Origin: Collinsella sp. UBA6357
GTDB taxonomy: Bacteria; Actinomycetota; Coriobacteriia; Coriobacteriales; Coriobacteriaceae
DNA length: 30,503 bases
Assembly: GCA_002437815.1 (NCBI GenBank)
Contig: DJRP01000026.1
Coordinates: 219 to 30,721, forward strand
Direction: 5' to 3'
Both the position numbers and the translations under genes were made by a program. The notes under the pieces were generated by a model. The model saw only the letters and a list, made by a program, of their open reading frames with translations, was not told where the DNA came from and did no database searches. Below are positions 1 through 8,875 of this stretch, piece by piece; positions within the stretch are counted from its first letter, which is position 1; each line of letters begins with the position of its first letter.

Positions 1-2243
1 CGCGTCTCGTGGCGGGCGTGCGCGCCGATTCCGAGCTTTCGGCCGAAGACCTGCAGGGTCTCGTTATCACGTTCAAGCAGATCTTTGCCGATCATGTGGA
101 CGCTGCCGCCTATCCCGAGCTCGAGGTCTCAGGCGGTAAGCCAGTCTTTCCGTATGATCCGTCGATTCAGCTTCGCCTTGCCATCCAGGCGGTCTTCGGC
201 AGCTGGATGAACGAGCGCGCCTGCATCTATCGCAAACAGCACGGCATCTCCGATGATCTGGGAACAGCCGTTAACGTGCAGGCCATGGCATTTGGCAACA
301 AGGGCGAGACTTCGGCGACCGGTGTGGCCTTCACGCGAAATCCCGCCGATGGCACCAAGGAATTCTACGGCGACTTTCTGGTCAACGCGCAGGGCGAGGA
401 CGTGGTCGCGGGCATTCGCAATACCGAGCCGATCGCCGATCTCAAGAGCACGCCCGGTCTTGAGGAGGCCGGCGCGGAGCTCGAGCGCGTCTTCGTGACG
501 CTCGAGGACCACTACCGCGACATGTGCGACATCGAGTTCACCATCGAGCAGGGTAAGCTGTGGATGCTCCAGACCCGTGTGGGCAAGCGCACCGCGACGG
601 CTGCCCTCCGTATCGCCATCGAGATGGTCGAGGAGGGTCTCATCACGCGCGAGGAAGCCGTATCGCGCATCGATCCCGCCCAGCTCGATCAGCTGCTGCA
701 TCCGCAGTTCGACGCGACCAAGAAGCTCGTGCCGCTCGCGCGCGGTCTCAACGCAAGCCCCGGCGCGGCGGTGGGCGAGATCGTCTTTTCGAGCGATGAT
801 GCCGTCGCCCGTGTCGCCGAGGGCCATAAGGTGATCCTGGTGCGTTGGGAGACCAACCCCGACGACCTCAAGGGCATGGTCGCGGCCGAGGGCATTCTCA
901 CGAGCCATGGCGGCAAGACGAGTCACGCCGCCGTCATCGCGCGCGGCATGGGCACGCCGTGTGTGTGCGGCGTCGAATCGTTCCATATCGATGCGGCCAA
1001 CAAGACGGTGCGTATCGAAGGTTCCGACCGCGTGCTGCACGAGGGCGATGTGATCTCGATCGATGGCACGCAGGGTATCGTCGTCGACGGTGCCGTCGAG
1101 CTTGTTTCTGCCGAGCTTACCGGGGATCTGGATACGATTCTTTCCTGGGCCGATGAGATTCGTCTCGACGAGTCTTGCGGCCATGCCAACCACGTGCGCG
1201 TCAACGCCGACAATCCCGCCGACGCCGCCCTTGCGCTCGAATTTGGCGCCGAGGCGATCGGTTTGTGCCGCACCGAGCACATGTTCTTGGGCGAGCGTAA
1301 GCAGATCATCCAGAGCTTTATCCTGAGCGATGACGCCGGCACCAAAAAGCAGGCGCTCGAGGACCTGCTCCGCGTGCAGACCGAGGATTTCCTCCAGATG
1401 TTCAAGACCATGAGCGGCCGCGATGTGGTGATGCGCCTGATCGATCCGCCGCTGCATGAGTTCCTCGACGATCCACGCGATCTCGCCGTCGCCATCGCGA
1501 GGCGTGAGGCCGAGGGCGCTGCCGCCTCCGAGCTCGCCGAGATGCGCGATCGCCTGCGCCGCATCGATGCCATGACGGAGTCGAACCCCATGCTCGGCCT
1601 GCGCGGCGTGCGCCTGTCGGTGGTCTTTGGAGATCTGCCGCTCATGCAGGTCCGCGCGGTGGCAACCGCCGCAGCTCGCCTTATCAAGGACGGTTTCGAC
1701 CCGCGCCCCCAGATCATGGTGCCGCTCGTGTCCATCACCGCCGAGCATGTCCAGACGCGTGCCGTTATCGAGCGCGTGATCGCCGAAGTCGCCGCCGAGG
1801 AGGGCGTCGAGCTCGATATCCCGGTGGGCACGATGCTCGAGCTTCCGCGTGCCTGCATGGTGGCAGACGAGATCGCGGCCCATGCGGACTTCTTCTGCTT
1901 CGGCACCAACGACCTCACGCAGACGACCTTCGGGTTCAGCCGCGATGATGCCGAGGCCAAATTCATTCCGCTCTATCTGCACAAGAAGATCCTGAAGGAG
2001 AACCCCTTCGAGACGATCGATACCGCCGTGCTCGAGCTGGTGCGCATGGCCGTCGAGAAGGGCCGCGCCGTCAACCCGCAGATGCACTTTGGCGTGTGCG
2101 GCGAGCACGGCGGCGATCCCGCTTCCATCAAGCGGCTCTTCAACGTCGCCGACGTCGATTACGTCTCGTGCAGTCCCTATCGTGTGCCGCTGGCGCGCCT
2201 GGCCGCCGCTCAGGCCAAGCTCGAGGCTAAGCGGACCGTCTAA
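1..2243 (+). CDS. ppdK: Pyruvate, phosphate dikinase, 5'-truncated by the window edge
   Basis: This enzyme interconverts pyruvate + ATP + Pi and phosphoenolpyruvate + AMP + PPi in the cytoplasm. The reading frame is open to the window edge (GTG at 9 is internal), and about 746 codons are present. Family members are usually about 880-910 residues, so roughly 140-160 N-terminal residues of the ATP-grasp domain lie outside. The remaining ATP-grasp part covers the first 200 residues. The swivelling phosphohistidine domain contains TSHGGKTSHAAVIARGMG, with the phospho-accepting His encoded at 924-926. The TIM-barrel PEP/pyruvate domain at the C-terminus has GTMLELPRAC, FGTNDLTQTTFG and CGEHGGDP, the last with the catalytic Cys at 2097-2099. 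These motifs distinguish it from PEP synthase and from PTS enzyme I. It ends just before a strong terminator, so it is the last gene of its transcript. Confidence 0.97.
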   Translation, partial: RLVAGVRADSELSAEDLQGLVITFKQIFADHVDAAAYPELEVSGGKPVFPYDPSIQLRLAIQAVFGSWMNERACIYRKQHGISDDLGTAVNVQAMAFGNKGETSATGVAFTRNPADGTKEFYGDFLVNAQGEDVVAGIRNTEPIADLKSTPGLEEAGAELERVFVTLEDHYRDMCDIEFTIEQGKLWMLQTRVGKRTATAALRIAIEMVEEGLITREEAVSRIDPAQLDQLLHPQFDATKKLVPLARGLNASPGAAVGEIVFSSDDAVARVAEGHKVILVRWETNPDDLKGMVAAEGILTSHGGKTSHAAVIARGMGTPCVCGVESFHIDAANKTVRIEGSDRVLHEGDVISIDGTQGIVVDGAVELVSAELTGDLDTILSWADEIRLDESCGHANHVRVNADNPADAALALEFGAEAIGLCRTEHMFLGERKQIIQSFILSDDAGTKKQALEDLLRVQTEDFLQMFKTMSGRDVVMRLIDPPLHEFLDDPRDLAVAIARREAEGAAASELAEMRDRLRRIDAMTESNPMLGLRGVRLSVVFGDLPLMQVRAVATAAARLIKDGFDPRPQIMVPLVSITAEHVQTRAVIERVIAEVAAEEGVELDIPVGTMLELPRACMVADEIAAHADFFCFGTNDLTQTTFGFSRDDAEAKFIPLYLHKKILKENPFETIDTAVLELVRMAVEKGRAVNPQMHFGVCGEHGGDPASIKRLFNVADVDYVSCSPYRVPLARLAAAQAKLEAKRTV

Positions 2244-2283
2244 CCGACTATTCCGTTTTCCACGCATCGGACATGCCCCTTCG

Positions 2284-2318
2284 CGCCGCCGTGACCCTTG
2301 AGACCGCGGCGGCGTTTT
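2284..2318 (+). terminator. Rho-independent terminator of ppdK
   Basis: A 7-bp GC stem (CGCCGCC at 2284-2290 with GGCGGCG at 2308-2314) is followed at once by TTTT, 40 nt after the ppdK stop. It separates ppdK from the secreted-protein gene. Confidence 0.85.
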
Positions 2319-2360
2319 ATGTTGGGACAACACGGCTTCTATGCGACGGGAGGATCAACC

Positions 2361-5201
2361 ATGCAACGTTTGCACACCATGGGACGCCGGATACGAAAAG
2401 CCGCCGCGCGCATCGTCTGTGCGACCACGATCGCGGCCACGGCGATGTGCGGTCTGCCCACGGCCGGCTTTGCCCTTAACGACGAGGGCCGTAAGGAGCT
2501 GTACGGCGATGTGGTCAACCCGCTCACCATACAGGTCAACGATCGCCCCTGCAGCTTCGTCGATATCGATGACGGTAAGCTCGAGGGTCGCACCTCCATG
2601 ACGGACAACGTTTCGTTCTATACGGCCGCTGTCAAAAAGGTTCTGCCTAATTGGGCGTCGCTTGCCTACAACATCTTGGGCTATGGCGGGGGCGACGATT
2701 CGGAGGACTTTCTGTATTGGGACCATGCGGACAAGGGCTTTGAGAAGGACTTTGGGCGCGGCCACTACATTTACTTGTACGATGCGCTCTCGGGCGGCAA
2801 CGGAGAGCATTCTGACGGTGCGGACAAATCCAAGCAGAGCGGGCTCACCTCCGCCAAAAGCCTGAAAGAGGTGTACGTGCGCATGACCGATGACATCGCC
2901 GGGTGCATCGGCCATAAGCTGAGTGGCTCTGATTTTCGTAAATATGTGCCGCTTGACGGGCTTTCGAAGGACACCACCGAGCAGGATGTGATCTATGCCA
3001 CGATCGCCTGCGTCGACAAGCTCGGCGGCACCTACCAATACGATTTCAATGGCTTTGGCATCGCGTTTTATAACTTCAAGGTGCAGCAGCTTAACAGCGA
3101 AAACACTCTTAACTGCGCTCCCGAGAACAGTGCCGGCTACACCTACCGGGGCTCTCAGAAAGAGCAGGATCTGATCACCTCGGCGCTCAACACCGGCTAC
3201 GAGGACGCCTCGCAGTCCATCACGCTTGCCCGCGGAACCGAGGAGACGGTCTCGACGAGCACCTCTGAGTCGCAGGAATGGTCCAAGGGTGGCTCGTGGG
3301 GCGCCGCGATGAGCCTCAAGACCTCGCTGGGTATTCCCGGAGAGGCCGGTGCCGAGCTCGAGACCTCGTTCTCCGCGCAGGCAACCATGTCTGAGCTGTG
3401 GGCGGCGAGTCAGACCCAGGAAAAATCCATCACCACGACCGACAACCAATCGGTGACGGTCAACATGACGATTCCCGCGCATACGCAGGTCAACACCAAG
3501 CAGACGAGTTCCACCACAACGCTTTCGGAGGACTATGACCAGCCGGTGGGCGTCTCGTTCAACGTGATCATCTTCAACATGAACGGCGAGTGCTACGACG
3601 ACAACGCGCTTGTACAGGAGTTCCATACAGCAGGCTATGACCAGCGCTCGTTCAGCACCACCTTTGGCGACGATTCGACCGATGCCGTGCAGAACCTCTA
3701 TCTGCGCGCTATCGCGCATAGGGGCGACGATGGCTACGACAACTCCATGGGCAAGGTGACCAGCTGGTCGCATCGGTCCAACAATCATATGGTGAGTGCC
3801 ATCGATTGGAACAGCGTCTTGGCCGATCGCGAGGTTCCCTCGCGCAATGGCGGCGCGCCGCGCACCTGCAACGTGCTCAACGACATGGCGTCGACCTACC
3901 CCATGTCCATCACGGGATCGAACCTGTCTTTTGAATCGGTGACGGTCGACTCGCAGCTGGGCACCCCGCAGCCCATCAAGCCCATTTCCAAGATCACGGT
4001 GGCGTTGCAGACCGACAAGACGCGCAAGCTCAAGGTGGGCGAGTCCGATTCCATCTCGTCCTATCGCGTGCGCGCCAAGGACGAGGACGATGTCGACTAC
4101 TACGGTTTTGTGAAGACTTCGGGCGAATGGCGCGTGGTCGATAAGAAGGGCAAGGAGTGCCCATCGGACGTTATCGAGATCCAGACCGATCCCGTCACCC
4201 ACGAGCAGGAGGTCGTTGCCAAAAAGGCCGGTACTGCCTACGTCAAGTATTTTATTCCCGAGAACACCTATGTCGACGTTAACGGTCACGTGTCGACCAA
4301 TGACGAGATCGATGCCGCAGCCTATAAATATAAGGTGACCGAGGCGGCACCCGATCCGTTCTCGGGCTCCATCAAGCTCGAGGGCTCAGCACAGGCGGTC
4401 GTGGGTGTCGAGGAGAACCTCAACGGTATCGAGGGTCTGACGGCGACGGTCTACGATGCCACGGGCAAAGAGGTCGATAGGGTCTTGAGCTGGGAGGCGC
4501 AAGAACTCGAGAGCAAGGGCATTTCCGTCGCGGCCGATGGCACCATGAACATCACGCAGCCGGGCACGTTCCATGTCCGTGCCTATATCGACGGCGTGTA
4601 TTCCGACTGGGCCGAGGTCGTGGCCTCGCCTGCGCCGGTGGATCCGATGTCCACCGTCGTTGAGATTCCGGTCACTGGCGATGTAGCCGTGAGTGCATCC
4701 GGTGACGCGCAGGAAACGTCTCCCACGGATGAGGGTCAGGGTGACTCGGCTGCTTCCGCGGCAACGGAAGCTCAAGATTCCGCGACTGCCGATGCCTCGT
4801 CGCCCGAAGATAACTCTGCGAACAACGCGAGCGCGGATTCCACGACGACCCCCGCGGACGCAGGATCCTCGTCGTCGGATTCCACCACGGGTCTCATCAC
4901 CGTGTTGACCGACATCTGCCGCTACGGCTCCGACCATGGGTTGATCGGGGCGACTTCGAAAGACGATATGACCGAGCATGATTTTGATGTGCTGGGAATT
5001 CTCTATGTGATAGCCGACAACCAGGGCCTGGTTCCCGAAAACGTCCAGAAGGATATGGCCGTCTGGGTTTCAGCGCACTTCGATGCGGACCAGATCGACA
5101 CCTGGAAGCAGCACGCGCTTTCCGTGATGCTCGAACACGGCTATGTCGCTCCCGGCACGTCGACCGACGTGCCCGCCGCACCGTCGAATGACGCCGCATA
5201 G
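2361..5201 (+). CDS. Large secreted protein with aerolysin-like pore-forming module and Ig-like domains (putative)
   Basis: ATG at 2361 is chosen because GGGAGGA (2348-2354) precedes it at good spacing; this gives 946 residues. Residues 1-38 form a signal peptide: a basic start with MGRRIRK, a hydrophobic Ala-rich core and a likely cleavage after AGFA. Residues 40-285 match nothing I recognise. Residues about 285-415 are Ser/Thr-rich with alternating polar/apolar strands. A segment near 307-345 has a GIPGEAG turn flanked by amphipathic strands, and later comes IPAHTQVNTKQ. This layout is typical of the ETX/MTX2-aerolysin beta-pore-forming fold, with its insertion hairpin and conserved V/IPAxT strand. 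Residues about 540-645 and 668-757 look like bacterial Ig-like domains. Residues 775-842 are Ser/Thr/Ala/Asp-rich and probably disordered, and 843-946 are probably helical. No LPXTG motif or C-terminal membrane anchor is seen. It stands alone between two hairpins. Secretion is well supported; the pore-forming role is inference from pattern. Confidence 0.6.
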   Translation: MQRLHTMGRRIRKAAARIVCATTIAATAMCGLPTAGFALNDEGRKELYGDVVNPLTIQVNDRPCSFVDIDDGKLEGRTSMTDNVSFYTAAVKKVLPNWASLAYNILGYGGGDDSEDFLYWDHADKGFEKDFGRGHYIYLYDALSGGNGEHSDGADKSKQSGLTSAKSLKEVYVRMTDDIAGCIGHKLSGSDFRKYVPLDGLSKDTTEQDVIYATIACVDKLGGTYQYDFNGFGIAFYNFKVQQLNSENTLNCAPENSAGYTYRGSQKEQDLITSALNTGYEDASQSITLARGTEETVSTSTSESQEWSKGGSWGAAMSLKTSLGIPGEAGAELETSFSAQATMSELWAASQTQEKSITTTDNQSVTVNMTIPAHTQVNTKQTSSTTTLSEDYDQPVGVSFNVIIFNMNGECYDDNALVQEFHTAGYDQRSFSTTFGDDSTDAVQNLYLRAIAHRGDDGYDNSMGKVTSWSHRSNNHMVSAIDWNSVLADREVPSRNGGAPRTCNVLNDMASTYPMSITGSNLSFESVTVDSQLGTPQPIKPISKITVALQTDKTRKLKVGESDSISSYRVRAKDEDDVDYYGFVKTSGEWRVVDKKGKECPSDVIEIQTDPVTHEQEVVAKKAGTAYVKYFIPENTYVDVNGHVSTNDEIDAAAYKYKVTEAAPDPFSGSIKLEGSAQAVVGVEENLNGIEGLTATVYDATGKEVDRVLSWEAQELESKGISVAADGTMNITQPGTFHVRAYIDGVYSDWAEVVASPAPVDPMSTVVEIPVTGDVAVSASGDAQETSPTDEGQGDSAASAATEAQDSATADASSPEDNSANNASADSTTTPADAGSSSSDSTTGLITVLTDICRYGSDHGLIGATSKDDMTEHDFDVLGILYVIADNQGLVPENVQKDMAVWVSAHFDADQIDTWKQHALSVMLEHGYVAPGTSTDVPAAPSNDAA

Positions 5202-5213
5202 ATAGTTTATGGA

Positions 5214-5259
5214 CACACGCCGCGTCCACAGGGCTATGCGGCGTGTGGTAGTACATTTT
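5214..5259 (+). terminator. Terminator-like hairpin after the secreted-protein gene
   Basis: A perfect 10-bp stem (CACACGCCGC at 5214-5223, GCGGCGTGTG at 5238-5247) with a 14-nt loop lies 12 nt after the stop codon. A short T run (5256-5259) follows only after 8 further bases, so it may be a weak or bidirectional terminator. Confidence 0.6.
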
Positions 5260-5296
5260 CGTCAGAAAACGACTTCCTGCAGCTCGTTTTCCGCTT

Positions 5297-5345
5297 GACC
5301 CGCCGGCGGTGCTCGGAACGCCGCCCGCGGGTCTTTTGTCTTTTT
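5297..5345 (+). terminator. Strong terminator upstream of the rplS promoter
   Basis: GACCCGC (5297-5303) pairs with GCGGGTC (5327-5333). An inner GGCGGT pairs with the ACGCCGCC side, and TTTTGTCTTTTT follows. It insulates the rplS unit from upstream transcription. Confidence 0.8.
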
Positions 5346-5365
5346 GCGCACGGGCAAAATTGTTC

Positions 5366-5393
5366 TTGCAGCCGAGGTCACGGCGTGTATACT
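5366..5393 (+). promoter_or_regulatory. Candidate sigma-70-type promoter of rplS
   Basis: TTGCAG (5366-5371) and TATACT (5388-5393) are separated by 16 bp. Transcription would start near 5400, giving a leader of about 60 nt before rplS. Confidence 0.65.
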
Positions 5394-5461
5394 GACTATC
5401 GTTTGTTCAACTACGTGCCGGCCAGGTGGTACGGCACCTCTAGAAGAGTAAGGAATTGCAC

Positions 5462-5803
5462 ATGGATTACATCCGCGCAATCGAGCGCCAGCAGATCCGC
5501 GAGGACATCCCGCAGGTCCGCGTCGCCGACAACGTCAAGGTCCACTACCGCATCAAGGAAGGTGACCGCGAGCGCGTCCAGGTCTTCCAGGGCGACGTCA
5601 TCCGTATGGCTGGTGCCGGTTCCCGCGAGACCTTCACCGTCCGTAAGATCTCCTTCGGCGTCGGTGTCGAGCGTACCTTCCCGCTTCACAGCCCCAAAAT
5701 TGCCAAGCTCGAGGTTGTCCGTCATGGTCGCGTTCGTCGCGCCAAGCTGTACTACCTCCGCGACAAGGTGGGCAAGGCTGCTCGCATCCCGGAGAAGCGC
5801 TAA
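5462..5803 (+). CDS. rplS: Large ribosomal subunit protein bL19
   Basis: The 113-residue product is a component of the 50S subunit at the 30S/50S interface. The ATG at 5462 is preceded by AGAGTAAGGA. The protein shows the bL19 features: an N-terminal helix, VKVHYRIKEGDRERVQVFQGDVI, then RETFTVRKISFGVGVERTFPLHSP, and a basic C-terminus with RRAKLYYLRDK followed by KAARIPEKR. Its length matches the family. It forms a single-gene unit with its own promoter (5366-5393) and terminator (5836-5863). Confidence 0.97.
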   Translation: MDYIRAIERQQIREDIPQVRVADNVKVHYRIKEGDRERVQVFQGDVIRMAGAGSRETFTVRKISFGVGVERTFPLHSPKIAKLEVVRHGRVRRAKLYYLRDKVGKAARIPEKR

Positions 5804-5835
5804 ACCGACGCAGGCTAACTGCTCGTTTGGACATG

Positions 5836-5863
5836 AGGGTCGCCTTCGGGCGGCCCTTCTTTT
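5836..5863 (+). terminator. Rho-independent terminator of rplS
   Basis: A GGGTCGCC arm and a GGCGGCCC arm flank a TTCG tetraloop, followed by TTCTTTT. It ends shortly before the rnhB start. Confidence 0.85.
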
Positions 5864-5875
5864 GTATCGAAAGGC

Positions 5876-6673
5876 ATGGCAACCATGGCCAACATGACGA
5901 GTTCCGTATCAGCATCACAGGTCGCGGGCGAGCTGGCGAGTGCCACCTTCGAAGAGATTCCCGCATTGGTGGAGCACTATAGCGAAGATCCGCGCCAACA
6001 GGTTAAAAAGGCGTGTGAGCGCGCCCTCAAGCGCCATGCCAAGGAGCTTGCCGAGCGCGATCGCGTCAACGCTATGTACGACCTCATGGCCGAGCTGGGC
6101 GGCGACGGCGTGGTGGTCGGCGTGGACGAGGTCGGTCGCGGTTCGGTGGCAGGACCCCTTACCGTGTGTGCCGTGTGTCTGCCCATGGATCCGCGCGTTT
6201 GGGGCATCAACGACTCCAAAAAGCTGACCCCTGCGCGCCGCGAGCTGCTGTCGGTGCGCATCTCGGAGGTGGCCCGTGCCATCGGCTTCTGCCATATTCC
6301 TCCGCATGAGATCGACGAGATCGGCATGGCCCGCGCCTTGCGCAAGGCGGTTGCCGGCGCGGTGGCCGACACGGGGTTGACGCCAGATTGCGTGCTCATG
6401 GACGGCAACCCCTTGGGTGCCGTCCCCAATGAGCGCGACGTGGTCAAAGGCGATGCCAAGATCGCCTGCATCGCCGCCGCCTCCATCATGGCCAAGGTCA
6501 CGCGTGACGAGATGATGGTGGAATATGATGCCGAGTATCCCGGCTATCACCTCGCCGAGTCGAAGGGTTATGCCAGCCCCGAGCATATTTCCTCCATACA
6601 GAACAAGGGCCTTTCACCCATCCATCGTGTGAGCTTCTGTGGAAACTTCTTGCAGACGGAGCGTCTTTTCTAG
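5876..6673 (+). CDS. rnhB: Ribonuclease HII
   Basis: This enzyme cleaves the RNA strand of RNA/DNA hybrids and removes misincorporated ribonucleotides. Of its 265 residues, the catalytic domain begins near residue 79 with VVGVDEVGRGSVAGPL. The expected acidic residues are present: D84, E85, D176 (in LMDGN) and D193 (in VKGD). AASIMAKVTRDEMM, EYPGYHLAESKGYASPEH and SPIHRVSF are further family signatures. About 77 N-terminal residues, helical and charged, precede the catalytic domain, longer than in the shortest RNase HII proteins. Similar extensions occur in Bacillus-type enzymes. ATG 5876 follows GAAAGG; ATG 5885 is a possible alternative. A terminator follows it. Confidence 0.96.
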   Translation: MATMANMTSSVSASQVAGELASATFEEIPALVEHYSEDPRQQVKKACERALKRHAKELAERDRVNAMYDLMAELGGDGVVVGVDEVGRGSVAGPLTVCAVCLPMDPRVWGINDSKKLTPARRELLSVRISEVARAIGFCHIPPHEIDEIGMARALRKAVAGAVADTGLTPDCVLMDGNPLGAVPNERDVVKGDAKIACIAAASIMAKVTRDEMMVEYDAEYPGYHLAESKGYASPEHISSIQNKGLSPIHRVSFCGNFLQTERLF

Positions 6674-6723
6674 CTCGTTTTTGCATACCGGTGTTTGAGC
6701 TGCTTTTCATTGACACAGCTCAT

Positions 6724-6764
6724 GGGCCCTGTTTGACATATCGTCGAACAGGGTCCTTATTTTT
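6724..6764 (+). terminator. Terminator after rnhB
   Basis: GGCCCTGTT and AACAGGGTCC arms pair around a roughly 12-nt loop and are followed by TTATTTTT. It separates rnhB from the yraN cluster. Confidence 0.8.
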
Positions 6765-6863
6765 GGGCGTTCTGGTCAGTTTTCGGTCAGCATTTGGTAC
6801 TTACGTGCATAGGCTCCCTGGGGATGATGGCGGCTACGCAGAACCTGCCGAAAGGAGCCATCC

Positions 6864-7352
6864 ATGTGTGCTGCCAAGAAGACCGTGAGCAAGTCGCGCC
6901 GTCTCAAGGAGAGGTGGGAGCGGGGTGAGCTCGATGACAGCATGCTGACGCCCGCGTTTGTGGACGGTCTTGCGCCCCGCGAACTCGGGATGCTCGGTGA
7001 GCTGCTGGCAATCGACTATTTTGAGGAGCGTGGCTACCGCATGCTCGAGCATGGGTATCGTTGCGCCGAGGGCGAAGCCGATCTGGTGCTCTTCGACGAG
7101 CTCGATGATCTGGTGGTGATGGTCGAGGTCAAGACCCGTCGTGTTCCGGTCTGCGACAACTCGAGAATCTTTCCCGAAGAGGCGGTCAACGCCAAGAAAC
7201 AGCGCCGCTACCGTCGAATAGCGAGCTGCTACGTGATGGAGCATTTCCCTGTCCACGCCATACGTTTTGACGCCGTGGGGGTCACGATCCGTGCCGGTCG
7301 CGTGGCGGAGGTCGAGCATATCCTGCAGGCGTTCGATTGGCAGGTGTCGTGA
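6864..7352 (+). CDS. yraN: YraN/UPF0102 family nuclease-like protein
   Basis: The 162-residue protein has the UPF0102 core: LGMLGELLAIDYFEERGYRM, then GEADLVLFDE and VMVEVKTRR. The E-D-(V)EVK arrangement is the PD-(D/E)XK-type active-site pattern of Holliday-junction-resolvase-like folds. The cellular role is not settled. The usual family length is about 115-125 residues; here about 40 residues precede the core, rich in Lys/Arg at first. ATG 6864 is supported by AAAGGAG (6851-6857). Its stop overlaps the comM start by one base (TGATG), so the genes are translationally coupled. Its place beside comM and dprA is widely conserved and hints at DNA uptake or recombination. Confidence 0.88.
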   Translation: MCAAKKTVSKSRRLKERWERGELDDSMLTPAFVDGLAPRELGMLGELLAIDYFEERGYRMLEHGYRCAEGEADLVLFDELDDLVVMVEVKTRRVPVCDNSRIFPEEAVNAKKQRRYRRIASCYVMEHFPVHAIRFDAVGVTIRAGRVAEVEHILQAFDWQVS

Positions 7353-8875
7353 TGCCGGGGGAGACGTTTGCCGTGCATGCCGCCGTGATCCGCGGAGTTG
7401 AGGCCATCCCCGTCACGGTCGAGGTGTCGCTGGGCGGTGGTATTCCCAGCATCCAGATTCTGGGCATGCCGAGCACCGAGGTGCTTGAGGCGCGTGGACG
7501 TATACGCTGTGCCCTTCGCACGGCCCGCTATGAGCTGCCGCGGGCGGGCATCACCGTCAATCTGGCGCCGGGTGACGTTAAGAAGACAGGCAGCGGGTTC
7601 GATCTGCCCATTGCCGTGGCTGTGCTGGCAGCCGACGGACAGATTCCCCGCGATGGTCTCGATGATTGCCTGTTTGTGGGCGAGCTTGCTCTCAATGGGG
7701 ATGTGCTGCCCGTCAAGGGCGAGGTCGCCTATCAGATCCTGGCGCGCGAGCACGGCTTGAGGGTGGTGGCGGGCCATGTTGTCCAGCATGTCACGCTCGA
7801 GGGCGCATCTTGTCTTTTCCTAGATAACATCGCGCAGCTCGCAAGGGGTGTGCGAACGTTACCGGCCTATCCCGACCGTGGCGAAACCGCGCTTGATGCC
7901 GAGCCCGAGCTCGATTTTGCCGACGTGCTGGGCCAAGAGGTCGCCAAGCGCGGCATGGCGCTGGCGGCAGCGGGCGAGCTCGGTCTGCTCATGATCGGTT
8001 CTCCCGGCTCGGGCAAGACCATGCTTGCGCGACGCATGACGAGCATTCTGCCCGAACTGTCGGACCGCGACCAACAGGAGGCGCTCTGCATCCACTCGGT
8101 CCTCGGCGAGAATATCGATGGCCTGCTGGCGGGGCACAGGCCGTTCAGAAGTCCGCATCATAGCATCTCGACGGCGGGTCTGATCGGGGGCGGTCGCCCC
8201 GTGCATCCCGGTGAGATCAGCCTGGCGCACGGTGGCGTGCTGTTCCTTGACGAGCTGGCGGAGTTTCCCAACGGCGTGCTCCAGACGCTTCGTCAGCCTA
8301 TCGAGCGCGGTTACGTGCGTATCGTGCGCGTCGAGGGCGCCTATACGTTTCCCTCGCGGTTTCAGCTGCTCGCCGCGAGCAATCCCTGCCCGTGCGGCTT
8401 TTTGGGGGACCGCGAGGTGCCCTGCAAGTGTTCTGCCGCCATGGTCGAGCGCTACCGTGCCAAGCTGAGTGGCCCCCTGGCCGATCGCATCGACCTCATG
8501 ATCGATGTGACGCGGCCCGAACCGCAGGTGATCATCGAGGGCGCCGAGGGCATGTCCTCGTCCGATCTTCGCGATATGGTCGTGCGCGGGCGCGCGTTTA
8601 AGCGATGGCGCGAGGAGCGCGGCGCTACCCTGGGCTCCGGAGCGACAAATGATTCCGTCTCGAAGTCCATCGAGGGTGTCGTCAGCACCTTTGCACTCGA
8701 TGAGGCCGCCGAGCAATGTGTCCTTGCCCTCTCGCGGCGCACGCACCTTACGGGCCGCGGCATCGTGCGCCTGTCGCGGATCGCGCGCACGATCGCCGAT
8801 GTCGCCCAAAGCGAGCGGGTGCTCGAAGAACATGTGCTCGAGGCCGCAATGTATCAGGGGAGACGAGACCAATGA
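7352..8875 (+). CDS. comM: ComM/YifB family AAA+ ATPase (Mg-chelatase-like)
   Basis: The 507-residue protein belongs to the YifB/ComM family. In naturally transformable bacteria ComM is a hexameric helicase that promotes branch migration during integration of incoming DNA. The N-terminal domain (1-170) begins MPGETFAVHAAVIRGVEA, like Lon-type/ChlI N-terminal regions. Walker A GSPGSGKT is at 216-223, Walker B VLFLDELAEF near 295-305, then a sensor segment and NPCPCG at 344-349 with a CKC at 358-360. These four cysteines could bind a metal. Mg_chelatase C-terminal helices follow (about 420-500). The start ATG 7352 is taken from the overlap with yraN; the stop overlaps dprA as ATGA. Confidence 0.93.
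   Translation: MPGETFAVHAAVIRGVEAIPVTVEVSLGGGIPSIQILGMPSTEVLEARGRIRCALRTARYELPRAGITVNLAPGDVKKTGSGFDLPIAVAVLAADGQIPRDGLDDCLFVGELALNGDVLPVKGEVAYQILAREHGLRVVAGHVVQHVTLEGASCLFLDNIAQLARGVRTLPAYPDRGETALDAEPELDFADVLGQEVAKRGMALAAAGELGLLMIGSPGSGKTMLARRMTSILPELSDRDQQEALCIHSVLGENIDGLLAGHRPFRSPHHSISTAGLIGGGRPVHPGEISLAHGGVLFLDELAEFPNGVLQTLRQPIERGYVRIVRVEGAYTFPSRFQLLAASNPCPCGFLGDREVPCKCSAAMVERYRAKLSGPLADRIDLMIDVTRPEPQVIIEGAEGMSSSDLRDMVVRGRAFKRWREERGATLGSGATNDSVSKSIEGVVSTFALDEAAEQCVLALSRRTHLTGRGIVRLSRIARTIADVAQSERVLEEHVLEAAMYQGRRDQ

Noticed and set aside
129..2333. A 734-codon minus-strand open frame across ppdK
   Set aside because: It is the antisense shadow of a GC-rich real gene; its translation has no recognisable domains while the plus strand has all PPDK motifs. 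The same holds for long minus-strand frames over 2355-4289, 9534-11183, 12229-13767, 14104-15468, 20525-22684 and 27305-28975.
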